From Riemerella anatipestifer_F (lineage in GTDB: Bacteria; Bacteroidota; Bacteroidia; Flavobacteriales; Weeksellaceae), in assembly GCF_037861325.1 (NCBI RefSeq), contig NZ_JAFELW010000007.1: 64,000 nt of DNA. One strand, given 5' to 3'. Shown here piece after piece: positions 33,997-42,383 of the stretch. The notes below the pieces were generated by a model that saw only the letters and a list, made by a program, of their open reading frames with translations, did not search any database and was not told the DNA's origin. Every line of letters starts with the position of its first letter. Within the stretch, counting starts at the first letter, position 1. The position numbers and the translations under genes were made by a program.

Positions 33997-36351
33997 ATGT
34001 ACAGACTGGGTTATTTATTATTTATTATGGTTTTAGGAGGTGTTAATATTTACGCCCAGCAATATCAAATTAAAGGAAAGGTAATTGGAAACTCATCAAA
34101 TAAACCGATTGAGTTTGTAAATGCAGTATTGATGAAGAAAGATAGTGTTTATAGTGGTGTTGTAACGGATAGTTTAGGGGTATTTATAATAACAGTTCCA
34201 AAAGGAGACTACACGCTAAAACTAGAGTATTTTGGGGCAGCTTTTACAAAAAAAGGAATGAATATTTCAAATGATGTGGATTTAGGGATATTAAAAATGG
34301 AAGAGAGTACTGAATTGCAGGAAGTTGTTATCAATGTGAAAAGAAAAATAATTAAGCAAGTAGGAGATAAACTTCAATTTGATGTAGAAAATTCTCCTTT
34401 TGCTAAAGGAAACTCTGCGGGAGAGTTACTCTCAAAAACGCCAAAAATTATGTCTGATGGAAGTAGTGGGTTTAAAGTGAAAAATAAAGCGGCTTTAGTG
34501 CTAATTAATGGACGTAAAATGAATCTTTCTCCCGAGGATTTACAAGCGTACCTGTCTACCATCAATTCTGAAAACATAAAGCGTATTGAGGTTCAAGAAA
34601 CAGCAGATGCCACTCAAGATGGTTCAATCAAGAATGGAGTGATTAACATTGTTTTGAAAAATAATCCTAAAGGCTTACGTTTGGTTTCTAAGCAATATAT
34701 GAAATATTATACGAAAGAAAACCAACACCATGTATCGGGCTGGAATGCTCAATATGGCTCAGAAAAATTATATATGTACACCAATTTGAATTTTCAAAAA
34801 GAAACAAACGGGGGTGCTTCCTTTACACATTTCTTTCATAATGATGGAACGAAACAATTTTCTGATGGCACCTTTGAGAATAATCAAAAATATTTTAACT
34901 CGCAAATCGGTGCTGTTTATTACATCAATCCTAAAAATGAATTAGGTATTTCACTTACTTATAATCAATGGAAAAATGATTATGATGAACCTGGGGAATT
35001 TACAGTTACTAAACCCAATCAAATGCAGATAGTTTCTGATGGATTGAGTTTAACAAGAATGTTGGTTAAAAATAGATTTGCACAATTTAATTACACCTTA
35101 AAACTAGATGAAAAAGGAAGCGATTTACGTGTTTTATCAGATATGGGGGAGAACTATTTTAGTAACTCTTCTCAAGTTGATACTCGTTATCCAAACATTC
35201 CTGCAAAAGACAATCATATACAAACTAATGGACTTTCTAAATCCCGATATCTCAGTAGTCAGGTAGACTACAATCAAACATTTGACGATGGTTTGGGACT
35301 GCTTATTGGGGCAAAATTTAATACCATTTTTAGAGATAATGAGCAAAAAAACTTTATCCTCGAAAATCAAAAGTGGAATCCTCAAAAAGATAAAAATCAG
35401 GACTTTACAAGTAATGAAAAGATTTATGCCACGTATGCTAGTGGTAGCAAACAATGGGGAAATAATTTCTTAAAATTAGGTTTAAGAATGGAATATACCA
35501 ATATGAATGGCAACGATAATATCACAGGAAAAGGTGTTGGAAAACGCTATACTGATTGGTTTCCAAGTTTTTACTACAAATACGATTTTAATAAAAATAT
35601 TTCGGCAAATGTAAATTATAGACGAAGCATAAGTCGTCCAAGTTTTAGTGATTTAACACCATATATCTTTAAAACAAATGATTTTCAATATTCAGAAGGT
35701 AACCCTGAATTAAAACCTTATTATACCAATAGCTATAAATTAGGATTTGATTACAAAAAATATTCATTGACATTTGGTTTCCAAAAAACGATAGATTACA
35801 TTAGAGATATTTATATCACAAACTCTGATAAAATCAATATTGTGAAACCCGTAAACTCAGGAATGGAAGAATTATGGAGTGTCGATTATACCTATGCAGA
35901 TAATTTAACAAAGTGGTTGTATATAAACTTGTCAGCCGGCATATTTAACGGCAAATATGATTTGCCAGAAGGAAGATTTCAGGGAACTAATTGGTATGAA
36001 AACATTTTTGCTAGAGTAAAATTACCAAATGATTGGAGTATAGAAGCTGAACATCGTTTTCAGAGCAATGAAACCTCATTCAATAATCGTAGTAGATACA
36101 ATACTTCTACAGATTTTTCGATTCGCAAAACTTTGCTAAATAATTCTTTGCTTTTATTCTTCCGAGTACAAGATGTATTCAATTCTAAAAGAACAGATTT
36201 AGTGAGTTATTATCCTGACTTTTATTATCAATTCTATATGAAACCTACCACAAGAAATTTTACTTTGTTGATACAATATACTTTCGATAACAAAAACAAA
36301 ATAAAAAAACAAAGTATAGAAAGTTCTGACGAGGTTAGAGGAAGGTTATAA
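33997..36351 (+). CDS. Outer-membrane receptor-type beta-barrel protein, cassette 2
   Basis: 784 aa. The signal peptide and carboxypeptidase-like domain are nearly identical to those of the cassette 1 receptor over about residues 22-80 (QQYQIKGKVIGNSSNKPIEF). The remainder is a different sequence: a plug-like domain (ALVLINGRKMNLSPEDLQAYL, about 168-188) and an outer_membrane_beta-barrel family barrel (for example NVNYRRSISRPSFSDLTPYI). It precedes the second precursor by 80 bp. The shared N-terminus and swapped barrel suggest each receptor is matched to its own peptide (inference). Confidence 0.85.
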   Translation: MYRLGYLLFIMVLGGVNIYAQQYQIKGKVIGNSSNKPIEFVNAVLMKKDSVYSGVVTDSLGVFIITVPKGDYTLKLEYFGAAFTKKGMNISNDVDLGILKMEESTELQEVVINVKRKIIKQVGDKLQFDVENSPFAKGNSAGELLSKTPKIMSDGSSGFKVKNKAALVLINGRKMNLSPEDLQAYLSTINSENIKRIEVQETADATQDGSIKNGVINIVLKNNPKGLRLVSKQYMKYYTKENQHHVSGWNAQYGSEKLYMYTNLNFQKETNGGASFTHFFHNDGTKQFSDGTFENNQKYFNSQIGAVYYINPKNELGISLTYNQWKNDYDEPGEFTVTKPNQMQIVSDGLSLTRMLVKNRFAQFNYTLKLDEKGSDLRVLSDMGENYFSNSSQVDTRYPNIPAKDNHIQTNGLSKSRYLSSQVDYNQTFDDGLGLLIGAKFNTIFRDNEQKNFILENQKWNPQKDKNQDFTSNEKIYATYASGSKQWGNNFLKLGLRMEYTNMNGNDNITGKGVGKRYTDWFPSFYYKYDFNKNISANVNYRRSISRPSFSDLTPYIFKTNDFQYSEGNPELKPYYTNSYKLGFDYKKYSLTFGFQKTIDYIRDIYITNSDKINIVKPVNSGMEELWSVDYTYADNLTKWLYINLSAGIFNGKYDLPEGRFQGTNWYENIFARVKLPNDWSIEAEHRFQSNETSFNNRSRYNTSTDFSIRKTLLNNSLLLFFRVQDVFNSKRTDLVSYYPDFYYQFYMKPTTRNFTLLIQYTFDNKNKIKKQSIESSDEVRGRL

Positions 36352-36431
36352 GCTTTTTTATGAAAAAGACCATGAGGAGTTAATGTCTTAAAACTTATAA
36401 CTCATATTTATTAACTTAAAAATTTTGAAAT

Positions 36432-36605
36432 ATGAAAAATTCAAAATTTGATGCGAAGCGTTTTCTTAATGCGAAAACGTTAAACCCTCTAGAAGAAAAT
36501 ACCATCAGAGGGGGAGTAGCAGAAGACAATGTCAAAGTTAGAGTGACTGTGACAGTCAAAGAAACAGTAACTGAGACAGAATCAGGAAGTGGTTGCGGCT
36601 GCTAA
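36432..36605 (+). CDS. GG-leader RiPP precursor peptide, cassette 2
   Basis: 57 aa. The 28-residue leader starts MKNSKFDAKRF and ends ENTIRGG, a C39 double-glycine site. The 29-residue core reads VAEDNVKVRVTVTVKETVTE followed by TESGSGCGC: alternating Val/Thr with charged residues, then a Gly/Cys tail. It is followed by a perfect 15-bp hairpin and the JmjC-like oxygenase gene. The beta-strand-like Val/Thr repeat would offer repeated sites for hydroxylation. No known precursor family recognised. Confidence 0.78.
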   Translation: MKNSKFDAKRFLNAKTLNPLEENTIRGGVAEDNVKVRVTVTVKETVTETESGSGCGC

Positions 36606-36612
36606 AATCGCT

Positions 36613-36647
36613 GTAATAGAGCAAATCATAAAGATTTGCTCTATTAC
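36613..36647 (+). terminator. Intraoperon terminator/attenuator after precursor 2
   Basis: 15-bp perfect arms GTAATAGAGCAAATC / GATTTGCTCTATTAC, 5-nt loop, then TCTTTTCTTT. Same placement as the hairpin after precursor 1. Confidence 0.72.
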
Positions 36648-36682
36648 TCTTTTCTTTATGGTTTAATAAAAAAAATATAAAT

Positions 36683-37951
36683 ATGACTTTTAGTAAAGAA
36701 TGGTGGAATGATTTTTTAAATATCAATGACTCTTTCAAAAAGACTTGTGTAATAGAAAATGTCTTAAGTAAGGAAGATTTGTTCCATTTCAATAAAGCAG
36801 TACAAAACGCACTAATTAATAAATTGAAATCTGGTGAAAAAGGTGGCTTCAGACTATATTTTCCAGAAGAAAACGTTAGTAAGGTTAATATAGAGTTTAG
36901 AGACAAAATGTTTGAAAATCCTATTTCAGAAGATGAATCAATAGAAGCCTACTGCAATAGATTATTTAAACAAAAGTTTGGTATTATATTCAATGCTTCT
37001 GAAAGATATTCTTCATATATCTCGGAAAAATTGATAAAAATAACAAAACCTCTTACTGAAGCGGTGGGGTTGCCTGTAGCAGGTATGCATGCTACCATTT
37101 TTATTGGCAATTATGGTTGGACTCCTTTGGGAATACATCAAGACCATCGAGGAGCTAATGTTATTCATTTTCATTTAGGTCCAGGTAGAAAAACAATGTA
37201 TACTTGGGAGGAAAAAAAATATGATGAGTTAACAGGAACAAAACATAATAATCATGATATAGCACCATTGCTTAAGTATGCTGAGAAATTTGATTTTGGA
37301 TCGAGGGATTTATATTTTATGCCTTGGAATCAGTTTCATATAGGTAAAAGTGACGATTTTTCAATTGGAATTACATTTTGGTTTAATAATCCTACCAAAA
37401 TTACTTACTTAAATAACATATTTAATACTTTTTTCACTCAATATGTAGATGATAAAAATGAAGAAATTATCAATCCAAATCTGAATTATTTCAATAGCAA
37501 TTCAAATTTTGAAGATTTTTTATCAATAGTTAATCTCGGAGATAAAATATTAAACTTAAATTTTAAAGATTTTTTATTCATGTTGTACGACGAGTATAAA
37601 AAGGGACTCATAAGTAATTGTGGTTGGGAAGACTCTCCAATAACATATGAAAAATCTAAAGGTGAACTTATTGAAGATAGAGATTTATCGGGTAAGAAAA
37701 TAAAACTTACATATCCTTTTAAAATTATTTCTGAAAAAGATGATGATAACTTTAGATTTTATGTTAGAGGATATAAAATGGAGATTAAATATCATATGGA
37801 GTTGTTAAATATTATTGAGAAATTAAATTCTTTTGAAACACAACTTGTTGATGAATTATTAGAAAATCTTTGTGATTCATGGCCTAAAGAAGCTGGATTA
37901 TATTTTTTGTCAATGATTTATGACAAAAAAGGCATAAAAATAGTTGAGTAA
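36683..37951 (+). CDS. JmjC/cupin-type Fe(II) oxygenase, probable peptide maturase
   Basis: 422 aa. The central region carries a 2-His-1-carboxylate set: H152-x-D154 in GIHQDHRGANVIHFHLG, distal H219 in FMPWNQFHIG, and R169 in GPGRKTMYTW as candidate 2-oxoglutarate ligand. The spacing is like ribosomal-oxygenase/JmjC-type enzymes. The C-terminal ~110 residues (after SGKKIKLTYPF) look like a small winged-helix domain and could bind a leader peptide. Located between precursor 2 and its exporter, it probably hydroxylates the core. Family is supported by motifs; substrate is inference. Confidence 0.72.
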   Translation: MTFSKEWWNDFLNINDSFKKTCVIENVLSKEDLFHFNKAVQNALINKLKSGEKGGFRLYFPEENVSKVNIEFRDKMFENPISEDESIEAYCNRLFKQKFGIIFNASERYSSYISEKLIKITKPLTEAVGLPVAGMHATIFIGNYGWTPLGIHQDHRGANVIHFHLGPGRKTMYTWEEKKYDELTGTKHNNHDIAPLLKYAEKFDFGSRDLYFMPWNQFHIGKSDDFSIGITFWFNNPTKITYLNNIFNTFFTQYVDDKNEEIINPNLNYFNSNSNFEDFLSIVNLGDKILNLNFKDFLFMLYDEYKKGLISNCGWEDSPITYEKSKGELIEDRDLSGKKIKLTYPFKIISEKDDDNFRFYVRGYKMEIKYHMELLNIIEKLNSFETQLVDELLENLCDSWPKEAGLYFLSMIYDKKGIKIVE

Positions 37952-37958
37952 TATTCTA

Positions 37959-40172
37959 ATGGCATTTTTTTTTCTTCCCCAAAAAGATTTGATGGATTGT
38001 GGGCCTGCGTGTCTTGCAATGATAACAAGACACTATGGTAAGATATATCCTATGGAATACCTCAGAGAGAAAGCATTTATTACTCGTGAAGGAGTATCCC
38101 TTTTGGGGATTAGTGAGGCAGCCAAAAAGATAGGATTTGAAACACAATCTGTTAAACTCAATATTCAAAGTCTTATAGAACAAAAAGAATTATTACCTTG
38201 TATATTGCATTGGAATCAAAATCATTTTGTTGTATTATTTGCTATTAAAAAATCTTTTTTTTCTAATAGAGTTGATTTTTACATTGCTGACCCCGCTTAT
38301 GGCATCATAAAACTTTCAGAAAATAAATTTAAAAAATCATGGCTGTCAGAAGAGAATACAGGTGTAGCTATGTTTCTAAATCCTACAGAAGAGTTTGAAA
38401 AGAGAATTCCACCAAAACAAGAAAAGGTATCCATAAAATATCTACTAAGCTACCTAGCACCGTATCGAAAACAATTGAGTCTTATGTTCTTGCTTTTGTT
38501 GTTCGGGAGTGGTCTTACTCTTATTTTTCCATTTCTAACAGAAGCTCTTATTGACAAAGGAGTTAATGCCAAAGACTTAAATTTTATTTTTATAATTTTA
38601 TTAGCTCAATTAGGCGTTTTCTTAGGCTCCATTACCATTGAAATTATTAGAAACTGGTTAATGCTTTATGTGGGTACGCATCTAAGTATAAAAATTATTT
38701 CAGATTTTCTCAAAAAGATGCTTCAGCTTTCTGTCAAGTTTTTTGATACCAAAACTATGGGGGATTTTAATCAACGGATTCAAGATAATGAAAGAATAGA
38801 AAGTTTTTTAACCTCACAAAGCCTAACAACTTTTTTTTCTATAATTACTTTTTCAGTTTTTTTTGGGGTGTTATGGTATTACGATATTAAAATACTTTTG
38901 GTTTATTTAGCACTAACAATATTGTCTGTGGGGTGGTCTTTCTTTTGGCTAAAAAAGAGAAAGATTTTAGATTATTATAGTTTTCAACAGCGTTCAGAAA
39001 ATCAAGAGTCTATTTATGAAATGCTCAATGGAGTAACCGAAATGAAACTTAACCAATTTGAGGATTTTAAGAGAAAGGAATGGGAAAATATTCAAAAGAA
39101 ATTATTTAAACTAAATATAAGAATACTTAAATTAAATCAAGTTCAACTATCGGGTTTTGAGTTTCTTAATCAACTGAAGAATATCCTAGTAACCTTTTTA
39201 GCAGCTAATTATGTAGTAAAAGGAGATATGACTTTAGGGATGTTACTTTCTATATCCTATATCATAGGTCAAATGAATTCTCCAGTTAATCAATTAGTTA
39301 ATTTCTTCCGTTCTTTACAAGATGCAAAGTTAAGTTTGGAAAGACTTAATGAGGTTCAGAATAAGCCAAATGAAGAGCAAATAATTCCAAAAGGTCTAAG
39401 CAGGCTAAAGAATATTGATTTTGGAACCTCAAAAAAGTGTATTCAGCTCAAAAAAGTAAGCTTTCAGTATGAAGGACCTAGATCACCATTTGTATTGAGA
39501 GATATAAACTTAGTTATCCCTGAAGGAAAAATTACAGCAATTGTTGGGGCAAGTGGAAGCGGTAAAACATCACTCATAAAATTATTGCTCCGATTTTATG
39601 AATCTGTATCGGGCAGTATAGAATATAACGGAACAAATATCTTAGAAATCTCTCCTCAAAATATCCGAGAAAATTGTGGTATCGTCATGCAAGACGGATA
39701 TATTTTTTCTGACACTATAGAGCGAAATATAGCCACAGGAGATGAAAATATTGATTATGATAAGTTACAAAAGACCATTAAAATAGCTAACATAGGAGAT
39801 TTCATTGATTCGCTACCTCTAGGTTTAAAAACAAAAATAGGTGCTGCTGGAAATGGTATTTCAGGCGGGCAAAGACAGCGTATTCTAATTGCAAGAGCAG
39901 TGTATAAAAATCCACATTATATATTCTTTGATGAAGCAACTTCTGCTCTGGATGCTGAAAATGAGAAGATAATTCATGATAATTTACAATCTTTCTTTAG
40001 AGGAAAAACAGTGGTTATTATCGCTCATAGATTATCAACAGTAAAAAATGCTGATCAAATTGTAGTATTAGATAAAGGGGAGATTTCGGAACTAGGAACT
40101 CATCAAGAGCTTGTAGAGAAAAGAGGAAGTTATTACAATTTGGTTAGAAATCAATTAGAATTAGGTAGTTAA
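37959..40172 (+). CDS. C39 peptidase-containing ABC exporter
   Basis: 737 aa from the ATG at 37959; a TTG 15 bp upstream overlaps the oxygenase stop and is less likely. The C39 domain (residues 1-130) has the catalytic Cys in MDCGPACLAM, His in ILHWNQNHFVVLF and Asp in IADPAYG. A six-helix membrane domain follows, then an ATPase with Walker A VGASGSGKTS, signature ISGGQRQR and Walker B YIFFDEATSALD. It cleaves after GG and exports the core across the inner membrane. As the cassette 1 exporter is broken, this one may serve both peptides. Confidence 0.93.
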   Translation: MAFFFLPQKDLMDCGPACLAMITRHYGKIYPMEYLREKAFITREGVSLLGISEAAKKIGFETQSVKLNIQSLIEQKELLPCILHWNQNHFVVLFAIKKSFFSNRVDFYIADPAYGIIKLSENKFKKSWLSEENTGVAMFLNPTEEFEKRIPPKQEKVSIKYLLSYLAPYRKQLSLMFLLLLFGSGLTLIFPFLTEALIDKGVNAKDLNFIFIILLAQLGVFLGSITIEIIRNWLMLYVGTHLSIKIISDFLKKMLQLSVKFFDTKTMGDFNQRIQDNERIESFLTSQSLTTFFSIITFSVFFGVLWYYDIKILLVYLALTILSVGWSFFWLKKRKILDYYSFQQRSENQESIYEMLNGVTEMKLNQFEDFKRKEWENIQKKLFKLNIRILKLNQVQLSGFEFLNQLKNILVTFLAANYVVKGDMTLGMLLSISYIIGQMNSPVNQLVNFFRSLQDAKLSLERLNEVQNKPNEEQIIPKGLSRLKNIDFGTSKKCIQLKKVSFQYEGPRSPFVLRDINLVIPEGKITAIVGASGSGKTSLIKLLLRFYESVSGSIEYNGTNILEISPQNIRENCGIVMQDGYIFSDTIERNIATGDENIDYDKLQKTIKIANIGDFIDSLPLGLKTKIGAAGNGISGGQRQRILIARAVYKNPHYIFFDEATSALDAENEKIIHDNLQSFFRGKTVVIIAHRLSTVKNADQIVVLDKGEISELGTHQELVEKRGSYYNLVRNQLELGS

Positions 40173-40190
40173 ACCAACTACCTAATTCTA
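40156..40190. terminator. Hairpin between exporter and oxoamine synthase
   Basis: 15-bp perfect arms TAGAATTAGGTAGTT / AACTACCTAATTCTA, 5-nt loop, overlapping the exporter stop, between convergent genes. No strong T-run; likely a two-way terminator. Confidence 0.6.
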
Positions 40191-40203
40191 TAAATGATTT
40201 CTT

Positions 40204-41460
40204 TTATTTGATAGAAATATTTACTTTTTTATTCACATATTCAAAAACATTCAGTGCTTTATCCAGTTGTTCCTTTGTGTGAGTGGCCATTATACTCATT
40301 CTTATTCGAGAATTTTTAGCAGATACTGCTGGATAAGTTATTGGATTAGTATAAATTTTATTTTCTAATAAAATTTTACTTGCTTGGAATGTTTTTTCAG
40401 TATCCCCAGTTTTCACAGGAATAATAGCAGATTCTGTAGTACCCAAATCAAACCCTAATGCTTGCAACCCTAATTTGTAATAGTTTATATTCTCCCATAG
40501 TTTCTGCTGCCAAAAAGGTTCTTCGTCTATAAGTTCAATTGCTTTAGATACTCCTAAAACTGCGGGAGTAGCGGATGCTGAAAAAGCATATTGTCTTGAT
40601 TGATAGCTTAAATAGGAAATTAAACTAGGGTCAGCAACAATATATCCACCAACATTACCAAATGTTTTGCTAAAAGTACCTGTGATAATATCAACATCAT
40701 TTAAAACATCAAAGTATTCCATAGCTCCCCTTCCTGTTTTTCCTATTACTCCTATACCATGTGCATCATCAACCATTAGAACAGCATTATATTGTTTACA
40801 AAGACTAACCATATCTTTTAAGGGGGCTATATCTCCATCTTGTGAATAAACTCCATCAACAATTACCATTTTAGTTCTATATTTATCTTTCACTCCTTTC
40901 AGTATCCTTTCGAGATGATCTAAATCATTATGTAGAAATCGTTTTACTGTAGTTCCCATAATTCCTTCATACACACTAGAATGTACTGCCATATCTACAA
41001 TAGCAATATCTTCTTTTTTAAGTAGACTAAGAAGAGACGCACTATTGGCTGTATACCCTGTAGTATAGATTAAGGTAGAGCCCTGAGGTTTTCCGAAAAA
41101 ACGGGAAATTTTATCTTCAACCTCTTTGTGAAAATTAAAATAACCTCCAATTAGAGGAGAAGCACCTGCACCAGTACCATATTTATTAATCGCGTTAATG
41201 ACGGTTTCTTTCACTTTAGGATGTTGTGTGAAACCTAGGTAATCATTGCAAACAAAGCTTACATAGTTACCTTCTGATAATTGCTTTTGTTTTGCCAATT
41301 TAATTTCTGAGTTACACCCTGAAGTTGCAAGAATTTTATAATTCAAGACTCCTCTGTCATCTAAGAATTTTAGGTACTCATTATTCAATTTAGCTCGTTC
41401 GAAAATGTTTAAATCTTCCACATTTTCAAAATCTTTCAAAGTTTTTTTAGTAAAATCCAT
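40204..41460 (-). CDS. Alpha-oxoamine synthase (AONS/KBL/SPT-like, PLP)
   Basis: 418 aa. The fold-type I PLP enzyme has YVSFVCNDYLGFTQHPKV near residue 70, TGAGASPLIGG, VDDAHGIGVIGKTGRG and the PLP-lysine motif TGTFSKTFGNVGG. These define the family that condenses an amino acid with an acyl-CoA (8-amino-7-oxononanoate, 2-amino-3-ketobutyrate, serine-palmitoyl or CqsA-type synthases). It has an extra N-terminal ~50 residues. No biotin or sphingolipid genes adjoin it, so a special amino-ketone product is possible. It diverges from a TetR gene across a palindrome. Confidence 0.85.
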   Translation of the reverse strand: MDFTKKTLKDFENVEDLNIFERAKLNNEYLKFLDDRGVLNYKILATSGCNSEIKLAKQKQLSEGNYVSFVCNDYLGFTQHPKVKETVINAINKYGTGAGASPLIGGYFNFHKEVEDKISRFFGKPQGSTLIYTTGYTANSASLLSLLKKEDIAIVDMAVHSSVYEGIMGTTVKRFLHNDLDHLERILKGVKDKYRTKMVIVDGVYSQDGDIAPLKDMVSLCKQYNAVLMVDDAHGIGVIGKTGRGAMEYFDVLNDVDIITGTFSKTFGNVGGYIVADPSLISYLSYQSRQYAFSASATPAVLGVSKAIELIDEEPFWQQKLWENINYYKLGLQALGFDLGTTESAIIPVKTGDTEKTFQASKILLENKIYTNPITYPAVSAKNSRIRMSIMATHTKEQLDKALNVFEYVNKKVNISIK

Positions 41461-41496
41461 ACGACTTCTTTTGTTTTTAATTGTTAAAATATGTAT

Positions 41497-41504
41497 AAAG
41501 ATAA
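41497..41504 (-). promoter_or_regulatory. Possible -7 box for the oxoamine synthase gene
   Basis: TATCTTTA on the minus strand, one mismatch from TAnnTTTG, about 37 bp before the start. The 41509-41526 palindrome lies just upstream, where a bound repressor would block RNA polymerase. Confidence 0.4.
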
Positions 41505-41508
41505 GAAA

Positions 41509-41526
41509 TATCCTTAAATAAGGATA
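41509..41526. promoter_or_regulatory. Candidate TetR operator palindrome
   Basis: Perfect TATCCTTA-AA-TAAGGATA in the 151-bp gap between the divergent oxoamine synthase and TetR genes, of the size usual for TetR-family operators. Confidence 0.6.
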
Positions 41527-41550
41527 AAATTAAATAAATGTTTAAATATA

Positions 41551-41582
41551 ATTGTCATTTAAAGCAAAAAATACTACCTTTG
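41551..41582 (+). promoter_or_regulatory. Promoter of the tetR-like gene
   Basis: ATTG at 41551-41554 and a perfect TACCTTTG at 41575-41582, 20-bp spacer, 29 bp before the regulator start. Confidence 0.6.
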
Positions 41583-41611
41583 GAGGGAAAATTTATATAT
41601 TAGTAGTTTAT

Positions 41612-42271
41612 ATGAGTGAAGGAAAAAAAAGAAAAAGATATTCTGGATCTATTAGAGATAAAGCAAGAACTCAAAAAAACCTTATTGAAGCCGTTGGTAA
41701 AGTACTAGAAAGTCAGGGGTATGCAGGTTTAAAAAATGCTAAGAATATTGCAGATGCTGCTGGAGTTGATAAAAGACTTATATGGACTTATTTTAATGGA
41801 GTGGAGAACTTAGTAGAAGAATATGTTAAAAAAAATGAGTTTTGGCAAAGTGGTTTAACTAATAATACTTTCAATAATTTAATCACGAAAGAAGAGGATT
41901 TAGATGAGGATAAAGCTTTTTTTCTACTCAAAAATCATTTTGAGAAATTCAGAGATGATACGGCTCTACAAAAAATAATCACTTGGGAAATTAGTGAAGA
42001 AAATGAGATGTTAAGAAAGGTAGCCGACCGTAGAGAGCAGCTTGGTGAACAGCTATTTTCTTTAATAGACGAAAAATTTGCTAAATCTAATGTAGATATT
42101 AGAGGTGTTGTTGCTCTATTATTAGGAGGAACATATTATCTTAATCTACACGCTAAAGCTAATGGTAGTTTATTTTGTGGTATTGATTTGAATACAGAGG
42201 AAGGAAAAAATTCAATCTTAAATGCTATCGAATTCATTATAAATTCTTCTTTTGATAAATTAGAGAAATAA
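41612..42271 (+). CDS. TetR-family regulator
   Basis: 219 aa from the ATG at 41612 (MSEGKKRKRYSGSIRDKART); the longer frame from 41552 would begin inside the promoter. N-terminal HTH: KNLIEAVGKVLESQGYAGLK then AKNIADAAGVDKRLIWTYFN (about residues 25-70). The C-terminal ligand domain is divergent. It probably represses the divergent oxoamine synthase gene and itself through the 41509 palindrome. The effector is unknown. Confidence 0.82.
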   Translation: MSEGKKRKRYSGSIRDKARTQKNLIEAVGKVLESQGYAGLKNAKNIADAAGVDKRLIWTYFNGVENLVEEYVKKNEFWQSGLTNNTFNNLITKEEDLDEDKAFFLLKNHFEKFRDDTALQKIITWEISEENEMLRKVADRREQLGEQLFSLIDEKFAKSNVDIRGVVALLLGGTYYLNLHAKANGSLFCGIDLNTEEGKNSILNAIEFIINSSFDKLEK

Positions 42272-42295
42272 GAAATGTTTGCTAAAAAGATTAAG

Positions 42296-42328
42296 AAAAA
42301 GCCTTTTGTGATTCACAAAAGGCTTTTT
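42296..42328. terminator. Bidirectional terminator
   Basis: AAAAAGCCTTTTGTG / CACAAAAGGCTTTTT, 3-nt loop, T-runs on both sides, between the convergent TetR (+) and outer-membrane protein (-) genes. Confidence 0.88.
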
Positions 42329-42383
42329 TAGGTTGTTAATTTATTGAATGTAAACTTTATCCAGCATCTTTATTTTTTTACTT

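Larger units (their letters stand above)
33159..34226 (+). repeat. Long direct repeat, copy B
   Basis: Partner of 28088-29155; see that entry. Contains the mobC fragment, the promoter (33940-33971) and the receptor N-terminus of cassette 2. Confidence 0.85.

Noticed and set aside
28920..40172. Known grasp-with-spasm RiPP cluster of flavobacteria
   Set aside because: No ATP-grasp ligase is present; one cassette has only a radical SAM/SPASM enzyme and the other an oxygenase-like protein.
41552..41611. Longer TetR start
   Set aside because: The added codons overlap the TACCTTTG promoter; the ATG at 41612 fits a normal TetR N-terminus.
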